DNA from: CAYRTD01 sp964426915
GTDB lineage: Bacteria; Bacteroidota; Bacteroidia; Bacteroidales; GCA-2748055
Length of the DNA: 28,363 bases
Direction of reading: 5' to 3'
Assembly (NCBI GenBank): GCA_964426915.1
Contig: CAYRTD010000038.1
Coordinates: 1-28,363, forward strand
Of this stretch, positions 15,048-22,975 are shown piece by piece (the stretch's first letter is position 1; every line of letters begins with the position of its first letter). The notes under the pieces are model-generated. The model did no database searches. It saw nothing but the letters and a program-made list of their open reading frames with translations, and was not told the origin of the DNA. A program made the position numbers and the translations under genes.

Positions 15048-15653
15048 TTGAAGACTAAACTTGAAAAACTGTATATTTTGAAAGCTCTTAAAAAAATAAC
15101 TCCTCCTGAAAAATGGAGACTTCCGGTAATCATTGTGCTGGGTATTTTTGTGGGACTATTCTTTTTTGTTTTTCATATAAGTAATGCTTCTTCATATTTG
15201 TCCGATGAACCGGAAACCTGCGTGAATTGTCATATCATGACCCCTCAGTATGCAACATGGTTCCACAGCGCTCACAGGGAAAAGGCCCATTGTAATGACT
15301 GTCATGTCCCTCACAATAATCCTTTTAACAAATTTTACTTTAAAGCAAAAGACGGGCTGCGACATGCGACCGTTTTCACCCTGAGAAATGAACCTCAGGT
15401 AATTTTTATTAAAGATGAGGGAAGAGAGGTTGTTCACGATAATTGTATCCGTTGCCATGAGAGTTTAATCAGGGACGAACGGTTATTATTAAAAACAGTG
15501 GATTTCCATCATTACCGGACAGAGAGAAAATGCTGGGAATGTCACCGGGAAGTGCCTCATGGAAGAGTTAACAGTCTTTCCAGCACTCCCGACGCGACAG
15601 TTCCGCTTCCTCCAAGCCCGGTACCCGAATGGCTTAAAGAACTAACTAAATAA
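15048..15653 (+). CDS. nrfH: Cytochrome c nitrite reductase small subunit NrfH
   Basis: A membrane-anchored tetrahaem quinol dehydrogenase that passes electrons from menaquinol to NrfA. An N-terminal transmembrane helix (about residues 25-45) is followed by four CxxCH haem sites: CVNCH (58-62), CNDCH (82-86), CIRCH (133-137) and CWECH (162-166). Met 64 in CHIMTP is in the position of the methionine axial ligand of haem 1 in Desulfovibrio NrfH. The length of 201 is slightly above the usual 150-180, with a Pro-rich C-terminal tail. The start codon is TTG at 15048; no in-frame ATG exists between the upstream stop (15021) and the first haem site. The gene lies 9 bp before nrfA, a clear two-gene unit. 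Confidence 0.96.
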   Translation: MKTKLEKLYILKALKKITPPEKWRLPVIIVLGIFVGLFFFVFHISNASSYLSDEPETCVNCHIMTPQYATWFHSAHREKAHCNDCHVPHNNPFNKFYFKAKDGLRHATVFTLRNEPQVIFIKDEGREVVHDNCIRCHESLIRDERLLLKTVDFHHYRTERKCWECHREVPHGRVNSLSSTPDATVPLPPSPVPEWLKELTK

Positions 15654-15662
15654 TTTTATATT

Positions 15663-17210
15663 ATGAAACCGATCAGAGAACAGGTAAAAGAAAAACCCTG
15701 GCTGGGCTGGGTATTATTTTTCGCCACCCTTCTAATTGTTTTTGCTTTGGGGATGCTTGCTTCAGCAATTGTGGAAAGGAGAGCAGAAGCTGTTTTTGCT
15801 TATACACCCGAGGTAGACCATTCACAGTTCGAACCCAGGAATGAAATATGGGGAAAAAATTTTCCGCGTCAATATCAGTCTTATCTGGAAACAAAGGACA
15901 CCGTATTCAGATCCAAATACAACGGATCACAGATGATCGATATGCTTGAGGAAGATCCCAGAATGGTGGTGTTATGGGCCGGTTACGGATTCTCAAAGGA
16001 TTATACCCAAGGAAGAGGACACTATCACGCAGTCGATGATCTTCGGGAAACATTGCGAACCGGTGCACCCATGGAAGGGGAAAAGAGCCCAATGCCAAAT
16101 ACCTGCTGGACTTGTAAAAGTCCTGATGTACCCCGCGTGATGAATAACCTGATCGAAGAAAAAGGGGATTTTCAGGCAGGAGTGGCAGCTTTTTATGAAG
16201 GCTCGTGGGAAACAAGGGGTCACCAGATCGTCAATCCTATTGGTTGTGCCGACTGTCATGATGCTGAAACAATGAACCTTCGGATATCGCGTCCGGCACT
16301 GATAGAGGCATTTAACCGCACGGGCAGGGAAATTACCCAGGCTTCCCACCAGGAAATGCGGTCGCTGGTTTGTGCTCAGTGTCATGTGGAATATTATTTT
16401 AATACTGATGTTGTTGAAGGAGTGCCCTACCTGGTATTTCCCTGGGATAACGGCTTATCGGCAATGGAAATGGAAGAGTATTATGATGATATGGAGTTTT
16501 CAGACTGGACACATCAGCTCAGTAGGGCACCCATGCTTAAAGCCCAGCATCCCGGTTATGAAACTTTTCTAACGGGTATTCATGCCCAAAGAGGTGTCTC
16601 ATGCGCCGATTGCCATATGCCCTATCGTAGTGAGGGTGGTGTAAAATATACCGATCATCACATGCAGAGCCCGTTAAACAATGTTTCCAATTCATGTCAG
16701 GTTTGTCATCGTGAAGAGACCGCAACACTTATCAATGATGTTTACAACCGGCAGGATAAAATTATGGAGAACAGACTTAACCTTGAAGATATGCTGGTCA
16801 GAACCCATGTTGAAGCTGCCAAAGCCTGGGAACTGGGAGCCACTGAAGAGCAGATGGAAGACATTCTGATGGATATTCGTCATGCCCAGTGGAGATGGGA
16901 TTATTCCGTGGCAGCACATGGAGCCTCTTTTCACTCTCCTGTTGAGATCAGCAGGGTCATCGGGACTGCGCTTAATATAGCTCAGGAAGCAAGGGTTAAG
17001 CTTGCCCGGGTGCTCGCAGAACTTGGTTACAATGAACCTGTTTCTTATCCCGATATTTCAACCAAAGCCAAAGCACAGGAATATATTGGATTGCCAATGG
17101 AAGAATTGAGAGATGAAAAACAAACATTTCTGGAAACAGTGGTTCCTCAATGGGAACAAATGGCTAAACAGCGCGAAGAGCAGTATGATGTTGTTAACCT
17201 GGCAGATTAA
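15663..17210 (+). CDS. nrfA: Cytochrome c nitrite reductase catalytic subunit NrfA
   Basis: A periplasmic pentahaem enzyme that reduces nitrite to ammonia with six electrons, the key step of respiratory nitrite ammonification; it also reduces NO and hydroxylamine. An uncleaved or cleaved N-terminal hydrophobic segment (about 15-36) exports it. The active-site haem uses the special CWTCK motif (148-152). Four normal sites follow: CADCH (195-199), CAQCH (237-241), CADCH (314-318) and CQVCH (345-349). Catalytic residues are in place: Arg in QGRGHYH (118), Tyr 244 after Glu 243 at the calcium site, and His 307 in HAQRGVSC. The length of 515 is typical. With NrfH it forms the membrane complex; the hcp genes upstream handle NO and hydroxylamine that arise as by-products. 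Confidence 0.98.
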   Translation: MKPIREQVKEKPWLGWVLFFATLLIVFALGMLASAIVERRAEAVFAYTPEVDHSQFEPRNEIWGKNFPRQYQSYLETKDTVFRSKYNGSQMIDMLEEDPRMVVLWAGYGFSKDYTQGRGHYHAVDDLRETLRTGAPMEGEKSPMPNTCWTCKSPDVPRVMNNLIEEKGDFQAGVAAFYEGSWETRGHQIVNPIGCADCHDAETMNLRISRPALIEAFNRTGREITQASHQEMRSLVCAQCHVEYYFNTDVVEGVPYLVFPWDNGLSAMEMEEYYDDMEFSDWTHQLSRAPMLKAQHPGYETFLTGIHAQRGVSCADCHMPYRSEGGVKYTDHHMQSPLNNVSNSCQVCHREETATLINDVYNRQDKIMENRLNLEDMLVRTHVEAAKAWELGATEEQMEDILMDIRHAQWRWDYSVAAHGASFHSPVEISRVIGTALNIAQEARVKLARVLAELGYNEPVSYPDISTKAKAQEYIGLPMEELRDEKQTFLETVVPQWEQMAKQREEQYDVVNLAD

Positions 17211-17429
17211 TCTTTATAAAACATAGATATTAGATAATTTACCTGCCCTTTCGCGCTGAACACCGTACCGTTCCTTAAGCCTTCAGTTACATGTACATAT
17301 CGCTGTCTTCAAGCCTGTCATTTACCTCATTCATGTTTATAAGACGGCAAGTCTCAGAGTAGAACCAGCCAGCCATAGATTTCTATAAAAACTTGGAGCA
17401 AATATTGACAGCATAGAATCAAATTGTGA

Positions 17430-17460
17430 TTTGAGTTTTTATTGATTTAATGTAAATTTG
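17430..17460 (+). promoter_or_regulatory. Promoter of the DUF4160-DUF2442 pair
   Basis: TTTG at 17430-17433, a 19-bp spacer and TAAATTTG at 17453-17460 match the Bacteroidota -33/-7 consensus exactly. The ATG follows 11 bp after the -7 element, so the mRNA leader would be only a few bases long. Confidence 0.7.
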
Positions 17461-17471
17461 CAATAAAAAAT

Positions 17472-17774
17472 ATGCCAAAATTATATGAATATTTAGGCCT
17501 GATAATATTGTTCTATTCTCATGAACATGAGCCAATTCATGTTCACTGCAAATTTCAAGGAAAAGAAAGCAAAGCAGAACTTATTTTTGAAAATGGGAAA
17601 TTTGTCGATGTAAGGATTTCAAATGTACCGGGTAAAGAGCCTCTTGATTCTCAGAACCTGAAAAAATTCCAAAAATTAGTGGAAATATATCGTGATGATA
17701 TTGTTAGAAAATGGGTTGATTTCTTTGTTTATAATAAAGTCATAGAATCTGAACGCATAACAAAAAAACTATAA
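17472..17774 (+). CDS. DUF4160-family protein
   Basis: A 100-residue cytoplasmic protein of the DUF4160 type: it opens with MPKLYEYLGLIILFYSHEHEPIHVHC, whose HEHEPIHVH histidine cluster is the family hallmark, and continues with GKESKAELIFENGKF. The function is not established. DUF4160 genes are commonly paired with a DUF2442 gene, as here (3 bp to the next start). The pairing and small size have led to suggestions of a toxin-antitoxin-like module, which this sequence neither proves nor rejects. The gene is more AT-rich than the nrf genes beside it and has its own promoter, which suggests a recently acquired cassette. The histidine cluster could bind a metal (inference). Confidence 0.85.
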   Translation: MPKLYEYLGLIILFYSHEHEPIHVHCKFQGKESKAELIFENGKFVDVRISNVPGKEPLDSQNLKKFQKLVEIYRDDIVRKWVDFFVYNKVIESERITKKL

Positions 17775-17777
17775 ACC

Positions 17778-18020
17778 ATGGTATTGTCAATAGAAAAAGC
17801 AGAATATAAAGGGGATTATTTGATTAGTCTTCGGTTTTCAGATGGAGTTGAAAGAAGTATTGATTTTAGTAATTTTTTACAAAATGCAAGGAATCCAATG
17901 ATAAAAAAATACCTGGATAAAGAGTTATTTAAATCTTTCACAATTGATTATGGTGATTTAATATGGAATGATTACGAAATGTGTTTTCCGATTTGGGATT
18001 TACATGAAGGAAAAATCTAG
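17778..18020 (+). CDS. DUF2442-family protein
   Basis: An 80-residue protein that begins MVLSIEKAEYKGDYLISLRF and contains the DUF2442 core: SDGVERSIDFSNFL, a middle helix, FKSFTIDYGDLIWNDYEMCF and the terminal PIWDLHEG. It lies 3 bp after the DUF4160 gene, so the two are certainly co-transcribed and probably act together. The family has a small beta-rich fold with no agreed function; some members are annotated as toxin-antitoxin partners. The same AT-rich composition as its partner supports joint acquisition. Confidence 0.85.
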   Translation: MVLSIEKAEYKGDYLISLRFSDGVERSIDFSNFLQNARNPMIKKYLDKELFKSFTIDYGDLIWNDYEMCFPIWDLHEGKI

Positions 18021-18170
18021 CACCATAACCCACGATCATAAAACATTTGGGGCGAGGTGATTATTCGAACTTTTATTCTCGCAACCAGGTTCGTTGTACC
18101 TAAATAGTGAAGTGGCTCCGAAATCCCCAACGAAACGACCGCCCTATAATATAAAAACTATGGTTCCATT

Positions 18171-20540
18171 TTATTTCTTTATAAATCTTGAGTTCCATGA
18201 ATTATTTTCTGACTGTATGTTTATCAGATAAATTCCCGGCTTAAGATCTGCGATAAGCAATGAAATTCCGGAATTGTTAATTGTTTTTGATTCCAGAGTT
18301 TTCACCCTTTTCCCGGACAGATCCGAAATATTGAGCCAGATCTCACCGGATACCTTTCTTGGAAAACTAATTGTAAGTCTGTCATTTACCGGGTTTGGGA
18401 ATATTGACAGGTAGTTTTCCGCATCCTGAATATCTGTTTGCAGAGGATTGGTAAATACTTCGTTTAAACAACTTTTTCCGTTGATAAAAGTGCGCACATT
18501 TTGAAAGTCTTCTGCTTTAAGTTCTGTATTTCCAGAGTTAATATAAATGGCCGGTTCTTCAGTATTAAATGCTTCCATTTTATAAGAAATGAAATACAAA
18601 GTATCGGCTTTGTGGTGAGAAAAAACATTTTCGGTTTGATCAGAGCTCAGGGATTGAAGGTTTAAAGAATTCTCGCTGAAGCTAACTTCCCCGTCAATAC
18701 TATGAACAGGATCTCCGGAAATATTTTCAATATAAACCGGAATTTTTAACGTTTCTGAAGCTTGGGTTGCATTTCCCAGGGCAATCTTCACTTTATAATT
18801 TTCACTTATATCTTCACTTTTTCCGTCTGAACCATCCAGATCACCCAGCATAAGACCCAGGAAAGTTGCATCGAGAAATTCAGGATAGGGATTTCCAACT
18901 TCATAAGGTGCTATTACTGTATCAGAAATGGAAGGGAAACGGTAACGTGAATAACCAATGCCATCATCTGCCGGATAATCTTTAGAAATTTTAGCTTCCA
19001 GATTAAAACTTGTTTTGCTTTTATCAAAAAACACATAATCAAGAGAAGGTTCATCAAGAAGAGGAGTTTCTGTTCCCTGGTAATTCCAATCCTGCTTAAA
19101 TTCTGATATCGAGAGTACAGCTCTTGAGGTAAGTTGTTCAAGGTCCTCCGGATTAATTATTCCATCCATGTTTACATCTGCTGCAAGTATATCAGGAAGC
19201 GCGGGTATATAATCTTCCGATTCACTGATAATCTTTTTTAAAAGATAAGCATCATATCCATTGATTGCGTCTAGAACAGATCCGGCAGCATCAGGATCCC
19301 TGAAGTCTCCGGGAATGTCCCTGGTTATTCTCACTAAACGATCATAGCTGATAACCTCATAATTTCCGTCATTATCAGTCTCAACCGTCATTCCAGAAGG
19401 ATAATCATGATTTTGAGACTGACCATGAACCCTGGCAGTATTCTCAGGCGAAGCAAAAACAATGGTTTCTCTCCAGTATTTTACTAACCCTGTGAGGGTT
19501 GTATCTCTCATAGGATCAAATTCCCCATACTCTTTATGATGATAGTTAACCCATGTAATTGCCATTTCATCATCGAAATGCCAGAACATCTTTTCTCGAT
19601 CTTTGTTTTCAACGTCATAGGGATATCTTAACAGCATATCACTTAATTCCTCCACATCAATCAGACGTGCAATAGCCGAATCTGACAACATGCCACTGCT
19701 GTTTTCGATATGCCGGAGGTCCACCGGTTCATTAGCAGCAATTTCGTCTGCTGGAATTTTTCTTTCAACAGCTTTTTTTATCCACATTGCAAAATAGGGT
19801 CCGTTGAAAGGACGCCAGACGCTATGCCCTTCCTCCATAGTAGGTTCAACTATTTGACTCATAAGCGCACCGAGCTTTCTCCACGGCATCATATCCCTTA
19901 TCATATTATTCCATCCCTGCTGACCCGGGCCGAATTTATCGTTCCTTGCTGCCACTGATAACCAGGGAATATTCAGAAATGTTGCTGTATCCGGATTCTC
20001 CACAAAATCTGGCGGCACATAACCTCCGGATTTATAAAGGATCACTCCGAACATTCTTTCCGGTTTCCACCATGCGATATGGCGGGCAAAAAGACCTGAG
20101 GTGGAATGCCCGAAGGTGAGCCATGGGGCATGTTCTATTTCAGGTTTCCCTGCAAGAAGTGAAAGATCTTTCAGTATATTGAGAAGGGTAGTGTCGTGTC
20201 CGTTTTCCGGGTTAAAAACGCTCATAGAACCGCCAAAGTAAAAATCCCTATCCTTATGTCCATAAAGAAACACCAGGGCCAGGTTCATTTCCTCGGCCAT
20301 GGCCCGGATGGAAGGATCATGATTGAACTCACGTTCATTTCGTGTCATGGAACTCAGGATTATCCCCCGTACCGGCTCATTAGGATTCCCCAGCCACATG
20401 GAAACCTCGTTTTCAACAATTTCTCCATCGCTTTTGGCTACCTGAAATTTCATGATATAGGGCCAGGTATCATCAGCGAATGAGGGAAAAGAAGAACTAA
20501 GGAGCAATAAAAATAAACTGATAAAAATGAGATTCTTCAT
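18171..20540 (-). CDS. T9SS-exported alpha/beta-hydrolase-like protein with dockerin-like and cohesin-like regions
   Basis: A 789-residue secreted protein. A signal peptide (1-22) is followed by an alpha/beta-hydrolase-like region with the nucleophile-elbow sequence GHSTSG (144-149, candidate Ser 146) and a possible catalytic His in EEGHS (239). Residues 451-475 (AADVNMDGIINPEDLEQL) look like a dockerin-type calcium loop, and LGDLDGSDG near 566-573 looks like a second Asp-rich loop. Residues about 581-690 have a cohesin-like beta pattern (ALGNATQASETLKIPVYIEN). The last 78 residues are a type IX secretion sorting domain (LSIFPNPVNDRLTISF to LKPGIYLINI), so the protein crosses the outer membrane and is displayed or released. 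The substrate is not identifiable; an esterase or carbohydrate-active role is inferred. It stands alone on the minus strand. Confidence 0.8.
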   Translation of the reverse strand: MKNLIFISLFLLLLSSSFPSFADDTWPYIMKFQVAKSDGEIVENEVSMWLGNPNEPVRGIILSSMTRNEREFNHDPSIRAMAEEMNLALVFLYGHKDRDFYFGGSMSVFNPENGHDTTLLNILKDLSLLAGKPEIEHAPWLTFGHSTSGLFARHIAWWKPERMFGVILYKSGGYVPPDFVENPDTATFLNIPWLSVAARNDKFGPGQQGWNNMIRDMMPWRKLGALMSQIVEPTMEEGHSVWRPFNGPYFAMWIKKAVERKIPADEIAANEPVDLRHIENSSGMLSDSAIARLIDVEELSDMLLRYPYDVENKDREKMFWHFDDEMAITWVNYHHKEYGEFDPMRDTTLTGLVKYWRETIVFASPENTARVHGQSQNHDYPSGMTVETDNDGNYEVISYDRLVRITRDIPGDFRDPDAAGSVLDAINGYDAYLLKKIISESEDYIPALPDILAADVNMDGIINPEDLEQLTSRAVLSISEFKQDWNYQGTETPLLDEPSLDYVFFDKSKTSFNLEAKISKDYPADDGIGYSRYRFPSISDTVIAPYEVGNPYPEFLDATFLGLMLGDLDGSDGKSEDISENYKVKIALGNATQASETLKIPVYIENISGDPVHSIDGEVSFSENSLNLQSLSSDQTENVFSHHKADTLYFISYKMEAFNTEEPAIYINSGNTELKAEDFQNVRTFINGKSCLNEVFTNPLQTDIQDAENYLSIFPNPVNDRLTISFPRKVSGEIWLNISDLSGKRVKTLESKTINNSGISLLIADLKPGIYLINIQSENNSWNSRFIKK

Positions 20541-20661
20541 AGCTTCAGATTTTAAAGAATTTAGACTAACTAAATTAGAAAAAGTCTGAAAAATCTTACA
20601 TTACAATCGTCTCAAATAAGCAAGTCTAATGATATGATAAAGAGAAAGACAGGACACAGAA

Positions 20662-20940
20662 TTATTTTAGTTTTATAGCGTGCCCACTTTTTTGAGGAAT
20701 ACGTTCAATAATCCCCCGCGCCTCAAGATCTAGTTTCACCGTAACAATATACCAGGAAATTGAACCATCGAAGACCTTGCCCAGATCACTTCTGGCCATG
20801 GCATCCAGCTCTTTGTATGAAACGGCCCCCTGGCAGCTTACCATATCAAGAATATAATCTTTAACTTGCTTATATTTTTCACTTGAAATGTTTACCCCGT
20901 GCTTACCTTCCGGATGCAGGGTGGTGATTTTATCCTTCAT
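20662..20940 (-). CDS. Small winged-helix-like conserved protein (DUF6958-like)
   Basis: A 92-residue cytoplasmic protein beginning MKDKITTLHPEGKHGVNISS. It contains SYKELDAMARSDLGKVFDGSISWYIVTVKLDLEARGIIERIP, a pattern found in a small conserved family (DUF6958-like) with a winged-helix look: helix, helix, then the strand pair around GIIERI. The open frame extends upstream to 21102, but that part is rich in Cys, Phe and Leu, unlike a protein start, and homologues begin at the chosen Met. The function is unknown; DNA binding is possible from the fold (inference). It is followed by no obvious terminator, and the T9SS gene starts 121 bp downstream on the same strand. Confidence 0.65.
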   Translation of the reverse strand: MKDKITTLHPEGKHGVNISSEKYKQVKDYILDMVSCQGAVSYKELDAMARSDLGKVFDGSISWYIVTVKLDLEARGIIERIPQKSGHAIKLK

Positions 20941-21091
20941 TCCAATATCTTTTAAAAATAAAAATAGGTGATATTCAGAAAGAAGTCCAGTCTGTCGAAT
21001 GTAAATAAATGTTAAAAAGCTTTTTAAGCTTACTGAAAAGCTGAAATGCCCGTAAAAGTGACATTTAGCGCAAATGCAGTTTATGACTGCT

Positions 21092-21260
21092 AAACCCATC
21101 AACCCATCAACCCATCAACCCATAAACCTATAAACCCATAAACCTATAAACCCATAAACCCATAAACCTATAAACCCATAAACCTATAAACCCATAAACT
21201 TATAAACCCATAAACCCATAAACCCATAAACCCATAAACGATTAAACGATTAAACCCATC
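21092..21260. repeat. 8-bp tandem repeat (CCCATAAA/CCTATAAA)
   Basis: About twenty head-to-tail copies of CCCATAAA, alternating with CCTATAAA and, at the left end, shorter ACCCATCA units. It fills most of the 400-bp region between the divergent small protein and the GH130 gene. No spacers are present. It is a variable-number repeat typical of Bacteroidota intergenic DNA. Confidence 0.95.
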
Positions 21261-21286
21261 TTCCATTCCAGGCTTATAAATTATAA

Positions 21287-21318
21287 TTGGAATTAATCCG
21301 CTATAAGCATTACCTTTA
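21287..21318 (+). promoter_or_regulatory. Candidate promoter of the GH130 gene
   Basis: TTG at 21287-21289 and TACCTTTA at 21311-21318, 21 bp apart, resemble the -33/-7 pair, with A instead of G at the last -7 base. The ATG follows at 21343. Confidence 0.45.
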
Positions 21319-21342
21319 TAAAAAATATGAAATAAATAACTA

Positions 21343-22815
21343 ATGCAGATAAAAGTAACCAGAAAGGAAATAAGATTTCGTCCGGATGCCTCCAGAAAAA
21401 TCGCAAGGTTTCTTTATACCGGAGACGAAAGGGCACTTAGTACTATCCGCCTGGTACTTGATATGTCCGAAGTAATAGCATCACAAACATTGAGTCAGGT
21501 GCTGAGAGACTACTCACTTCGACACCGGAATATCTCTAAAATTTTTGAAAAGCATTTTAATGGAATTGTTCATATTTTAAAACAGTTAGATATTGAACCT
21601 GAATCACTTGACAGATCCAGGAAAATGCTTATCGGTTCTTATTTTACCATGGAATATTCCATTGAATCGGCTGCTTTTTTTAATCCCTCAATTGTGGAAC
21701 ATCCCGATCAGTCGGATACCGGCCCCGGGGAAAAAAGAGTAATACTCAGTTTCAGGGCAACCGGCGAAGGGCATATTTCATCTATTGTGTTTCGCACCGG
21801 TGTGTTGGATAAAAACAACAACCTTGCCATTGAACCGGTGGGTAAAATGCTGGGAGAAGCCCAGTACATAAGAAAACATATTTACGATAAATCAACCTTC
21901 AAAAGCAAACTCGAGGAAATGAAGGATATCCATGATTTGATCCCTTCGGGTTTAATACTTGATAAGCTAAAGGATAAATTCACCTATGGAGAACTCAGGG
22001 ATTGTATTAAAACTGCACGGAATTCACTTCATCTGTCCTCCGATAAAGAAATTCTTTTCAATCAGATCATCTGGCTGGCCTCCTCCCATTACGAACTTGA
22101 CTTTTCGCTGGATACCAACATTTCCGAAAGGGTAATATTCCCGGTTTCGAAAAACGAAAAGAACGGGATTGAAGATGCCCGTTTTGTGAAATTTACAGAA
22201 GATAACGGCGAAACCATTTATTATGCTACATACACCGCCTATGACGGCAACACCATATTACCGAAAATGCTTGAAACCAGAGATTTTTATCATTTTAAGA
22301 TATTGCCGTTTCATGGTGAAATTGCCCGAAACAAGGGTATGGCACTTTTCCCCCGGAAAGTGAATGGAAAATATGCCATGCTTTGCCGGCTGGATGGCGT
22401 TAACAATTACATTGCCTACTCTGATGACATAAATATCTGGCGGGAGGCTAAACTACTTCAAAAACCTGAATTTCCCTGGGAATTTATTCAAATTGGCAAT
22501 GGAGGGTCTCCTATTGAAACCCCGGAAGGCTGGCTGGTGATTACACATGGGGTTGGCCCCATGCGAGAATATACTTTGGGGGCTTCACTGTTCGAACTTG
22601 ATAATCCTGAAAAAGAAATCGGAAGGTTACAAACACCGCTACTGGCAACCAATGCCGAAGAAAGGGAGGGATATGTTCCCAATGTGGTTTATTCCTGCGG
22701 GTCGATGATCCATAACGATGAGCTGGTTATTCCTTATGCCATGTCTGATTATGCATCTGCTTATGTAACGGTTAATTTACGTGAGCTGTTAAATGAGTTG
22801 AAAAATCCAAAATAG
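21343..22815 (+). CDS. GH130-family glycoside phosphorylase/hydrolase with N-terminal extension
   Basis: A 490-residue cytoplasmic protein. The C-terminal two thirds have the five-bladed beta-propeller motifs of GH130, the family of beta-mannoside phosphorylases and beta-1,2-mannosidases: FNPSIVEHPD (113-122), VILSFRATGEGHISSIVFRTG (133-153), GIEDARFVKF with the likely catalytic Asp 278, KGMALFPRKVNGKYAMLCR (331-349), GNGGSPIETPEGWLVITHGVG (385-405) and YVPNVVYSCG (444-453). The first 110 residues are an all-helical extension absent from the shorter (300-390 residue) phosphorylases, as seen in a less-studied GH130 branch. There is no signal peptide. Phosphorolysis or hydrolysis of a mannoside is expected; the exact linkage is unknown. 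It is a single-gene unit; other GH130 genes often pair with a glycosyltransferase, which is missing here. Confidence 0.88.
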   Translation: MQIKVTRKEIRFRPDASRKIARFLYTGDERALSTIRLVLDMSEVIASQTLSQVLRDYSLRHRNISKIFEKHFNGIVHILKQLDIEPESLDRSRKMLIGSYFTMEYSIESAAFFNPSIVEHPDQSDTGPGEKRVILSFRATGEGHISSIVFRTGVLDKNNNLAIEPVGKMLGEAQYIRKHIYDKSTFKSKLEEMKDIHDLIPSGLILDKLKDKFTYGELRDCIKTARNSLHLSSDKEILFNQIIWLASSHYELDFSLDTNISERVIFPVSKNEKNGIEDARFVKFTEDNGETIYYATYTAYDGNTILPKMLETRDFYHFKILPFHGEIARNKGMALFPRKVNGKYAMLCRLDGVNNYIAYSDDINIWREAKLLQKPEFPWEFIQIGNGGSPIETPEGWLVITHGVGPMREYTLGASLFELDNPEKEIGRLQTPLLATNAEEREGYVPNVVYSCGSMIHNDELVIPYAMSDYASAYVTVNLRELLNELKNPK

Positions 22816-22908
22816 GTTTCCTAAAGATAAGACGTAAAATTCCAGGCTATTATCTGATTTCTACCCCTGTATTTGAACAAATTGAAGGGCCCTCAAAAAC
22901 CTGAAAAT

Positions 22909-22974
22909 GTGAGAATGATGTAACTCATATTCAGAATTGTGTAACACCTTTTAACCATAAAGTTACGACCTTAG
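22909..22974 (+). promoter_or_regulatory. Site A: activator-type promoter of the four-copy family
   Basis: GTGAGAAT, then TGTAAC (22919-22924), a 15-bp spacer, TGTAAC (22940-22945), a 21-bp spacer and GACCTTAG (22967-22974). Spacing is identical to sites B, C and D. The -7 element is the weakest of the four. The site abuts the truncated T9SS remnant, which has no start or signal peptide here, so its original gene may be lost. Confidence 0.7.
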
Positions 22975-22975
22975 C

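Noticed and set aside
15907..16385. Antisense open frames inside nrfA
   Set aside because: Codon pattern and haem motifs support the sense strand; the antisense frames have no recognisable domain or start context.
18171..20540. Cellulosome component
   Set aside because: Dockerin-like and cohesin-like parts are in the same protein, and there is no scaffoldin or cellulase in the window; the T9SS tail explains export.
21092..21260. Iteron-type replication origin
   Set aside because: The repeats are 8-bp low-complexity units with gradual sequence drift, and no initiator gene or DnaA box cluster is nearby.
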